A DNA stretch of 22,721 nucleotides, taken from positions 1 to 22,721 of the forward strand of contig CAYFXV010000009.1 in the NCBI GenBank assembly GCA_964347265.1. The letters run 5' to 3'. This DNA is from CS1-C013 sp964347265 (GTDB lineage: Archaea; Aenigmatarchaeota; Aenigmatarchaeia; Aenigmatarchaeales; Aenigmatarchaeaceae). Each line of letters begins with the position of its first letter. The stretch's first letter is position 1. The notes under the pieces were generated by a model that saw nothing but the letters and a program-made list of their open reading frames with translations, was not told the DNA's origin and searched no databases. A program made the position numbers and the translations under genes. Below are positions 21,289 to 22,721 of the stretch, piece after piece.

Positions 21289-21990
21289 TCAAACCTTTTT
21301 AACAACCTTAACTTCAACCTGACCATGAGTCAAGTTATTTAATCTATCATAAACTTCTTGCTGTATTCCAGCAGGTATTTCTATTAAACAAATATAACTT
21401 CCATCCTTTGCCCATTCGTCCTTTAACAAAGTTCCAAAACTTCTTACAATATTGCTAGCTTTTCCAGCAAAAGAAGGTGGAATCTTAATTGCTATTTGAA
21501 TTCTTTCAAATTTTATAGGAATAATAGTTTGTATTTTTTTTAAAACTTCATCAATCTGTTCTTCTATTCTCCTCTCCAAATCAATTCTAACCTTCGATTG
21601 TTCCATTGCTCTAAGAATTCTATCAGCAGGATGAGGTAAACCTGTTTGAGGATTAACTCCTCTTTTAGCAATTATGTTAGCAATTGCTTTGGTTTTTTCT
21701 TCAAGCATACGTTTTCTTTGTTCAGTTGTTATTTGAACTTCACCTTCTTTTATTATAGTATAAACTATTTTTTTCAAATCATTTGTCCCAAAAGCTTTGT
21801 TAACATTTTCATTAGAAGCTCTCAAACCTTTTTTTGCATCTTCATATATTTCTTCAGAAGCTAGCAAATCCTCTAAAACAATTTCTTTTCCAGTTTTCAA
21901 ATCCATTGCTTTTTCAGGATCAACTATTATTTCGAATTTTTCTCCAGATTTTGTTAATCTGGCTATAACAGCTTTTTCTACAGAAATCAT
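21289..21990 (-). CDS. sdo1: Ribosome maturation protein SBDS (Sdo1)
   Basis: SBDS releases the anti-association factor aIF6 from new 50S subunits together with an EF-2-like GTPase. The 233-residue protein shows the three-domain archaeal form: an FYSH domain (about 1-90) with ARLTKSGEKFEIIVDPEKA and VLEDLLASEEIYEDAKKG, then a helical domain with EVQITTEQRKRMLEEK, IIAKRGVNPQTGLPHPADRI, and a C-terminal ferredoxin-like domain with PIKFERIQIAIKIPPSFAGKA. The ATG at 21990 is 26 bases downstream of psmA, with GGTAGATT upstream. Its place between psmA and the exosome genes is the conserved archaeal order. Confidence 0.95.
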   Translation of the reverse strand: MISVEKAVIARLTKSGEKFEIIVDPEKAMDLKTGKEIVLEDLLASEEIYEDAKKGLRASNENVNKAFGTNDLKKIVYTIIKEGEVQITTEQRKRMLEEKTKAIANIIAKRGVNPQTGLPHPADRILRAMEQSKVRIDLERRIEEQIDEVLKKIQTIIPIKFERIQIAIKIPPSFAGKASNIVRSFGTLLKDEWAKDGSYICLIEIPAGIQQEVYDRLNNLTHGQVEVKVVKKV

Positions 21991-22016
21991 TTAATCTACC
22001 GTGTAAATTAATCATA

Positions 22017-22712
22017 TTACCAATACTTCTTAATGAATTTTAAACCTGTGTCACCATAAAATTTTCTGAAACCCTTACCATTAACAATACTCATCTCAAC
22101 TTCTGACATTTTGATCCCTTTTTCACCTGCTTTCAAAGCCTTTACTGCAAGTTTGATTGCTTCATCTTCACTCATATTTTCTTTCCAACCTTTTCTTAAA
22201 ACTTTTAAAGCTTCAGGTACTCCTCTTCCTATTGCATGCGCTTTCCATCCATAAAATGTTGAAGATGGGTCAATCTCAAATAATTGTGCGCCTTTTTCAT
22301 CAAATCCTCCTAGTAAAAATGCAACACCAAATGGTCTTACACCACCATATTGTGTATACATTTGCATAATATCAGAAATCTCTTTAACAGCACCCGCAAC
22401 ATCTAATGGTTCATCATAAGTTAATTTATATACTTGTGCTTTAACTCTTCCTCTGTCAACTAAAACCCTTCCATCTGCTAAAAGTCCTGACATCGTGATT
22501 CCTAAATGATCATCTATTTGAAATATCTTTTCTCCGCCCATATTTGGAACTGCTAATTCCATTAAAGGTTTTGTTGCTACTAAAACAATTCCATCTGAAA
22601 ATATTAATCCTATTGATGTAGTTCCACGTTTAACAGCTTCTCTAGCGTACTCTACTTGAAATAACCTCCCATCAGGAGAAAATGTTACTATAGCTCTATC
22701 ATAACCCATCAT
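22017..22712 (-). CDS. psmA: 20S proteasome alpha subunit
   Basis: The alpha subunit forms the outer gate rings of the 20S proteasome and docks the PAN/Cdc48 ATPases. The protein shows GYDRAIVTFSPDGRLFQVEYAREAVKRGTTSIG, the defining N-terminal alpha signature, then GGVRPFGVAFLLGGFDEKG and the conserved C-terminal helices. No propeptide or catalytic Thr is present, as expected. From the ATG at 22712 there are only two residues before GYDRAI, whereas family members usually have about five to ten; the frame stays open to the window edge (upstream codons read Ile-Pro-Glu), so the true start may lie outside the window. It heads the visible part of the exosome/proteasome superoperon. Confidence 0.95.
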   Translation of the reverse strand: MMGYDRAIVTFSPDGRLFQVEYAREAVKRGTTSIGLIFSDGIVLVATKPLMELAVPNMGGEKIFQIDDHLGITMSGLLADGRVLVDRGRVKAQVYKLTYDEPLDVAGAVKEISDIMQMYTQYGGVRPFGVAFLLGGFDEKGAQLFEIDPSSTFYGWKAHAIGRGVPEALKVLRKGWKENMSEDEAIKLAVKALKAGEKGIKMSEVEMSIVNGKGFRKFYGDTGLKFIKKYW

Positions 22713-22721
22713 TTCAGGTAT

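Noticed and set aside
1..22721. A new defence, CRISPR or mobile system in the window.
   Set aside because: No repeats, transposases, integrases, restriction or toxin-antitoxin pairs are visible; almost every base belongs to recognisable core genes.

Overview
This window reads as a compact, AT-rich archaeal chromosome segment made almost entirely of information-processing genes. The archaeal signatures are an exosome/proteasome superoperon, archaeal RNA polymerase subunits Rpo7 and Rpo12, Spt4, ribosomal proteins S24e, S27ae and L37ae, Kae1/Pcc1/Sua5, the termination factor aCPSF1 (FttA), Mre11-Rad50, prefoldin beta and archaeal SepF. Arginine is mostly AGA, promoters are TATA-like, intergenic gaps are tiny, and MetRS is of bacterial type. 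That combination suggests a reduced-genome DPANN-type archaeon (Woesearchaeota/Pacearchaeota-like). The lineage is inference; the archaeal assignment is firm.

Layout. Positions 1-350 hold a Nudix hydrolase cut by the window edge (minus strand), divergent from a plus-strand run: PIN nuclease, inorganic pyrophosphatase, Rpo7, Spt4 (386-2017). A minus-strand membrane protein with four CX3C motifs (2018-2722) interrupts the run. It resumes with S24e, S27ae, Kae1, Sua5/TsaC and a pilin-like protein (2766-5503). A minus-strand block follows: ProRS, proteasome beta, FttA (9556-5504). Next come Mre11, Rad50 and an ICC-type phosphoesterase on the plus strand (9643-14012). A minus pair (YdjM-like membrane protein, OB-fold ssDNA-binding protein) diverges from a plus pair (HAD phosphatase, MetRS; 14788-16924). 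SepF and a UPF0147 protein are on the minus strand. The right end is a long minus-strand superoperon, transcribed from 22.7 kb down to 17.7 kb: proteasome alpha, SBDS, a shortened methyltransferase, Rrp4, Rrp41, Rrp42, L37ae, Rpo12, Pcc1, prefoldin beta.

How the genes work together. The window joins RNA synthesis (Rpo7, Rpo12, Spt4), termination and decay (FttA, exosome), ribosome parts and maturation (S24e, S27ae, L37ae, SBDS), tRNA charging and t6A modification (ProRS, MetRS, Sua5, Kae1, Pcc1), protein quality control (both 20S proteasome subunits, prefoldin) and double-strand-break repair. Genes within a run overlap or sit a few bases apart, and Shine-Dalgarno motifs of the GGTGA / GAGTGAT type are often built into the stop codon of the preceding gene. 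Genes at the head of runs have TATA boxes about 25-30 bases from the start codon, which suggests leaderless transcripts.

Most of this is ordinary core genome. I do not see a convincing new defence, mobile or metabolic system. The points most worth a second look are the four-CX3C membrane protein occupying the usual dephospho-CoA kinase slot, the internally shortened methyltransferase inside the exosome operon, the bacterial-type MetRS, and altered metal-site motifs in Mre11 and pyrophosphatase. No tRNA, rRNA, CRISPR array, IS element or replication origin is visible, and no gene-free stretch exceeds about 130 bases.
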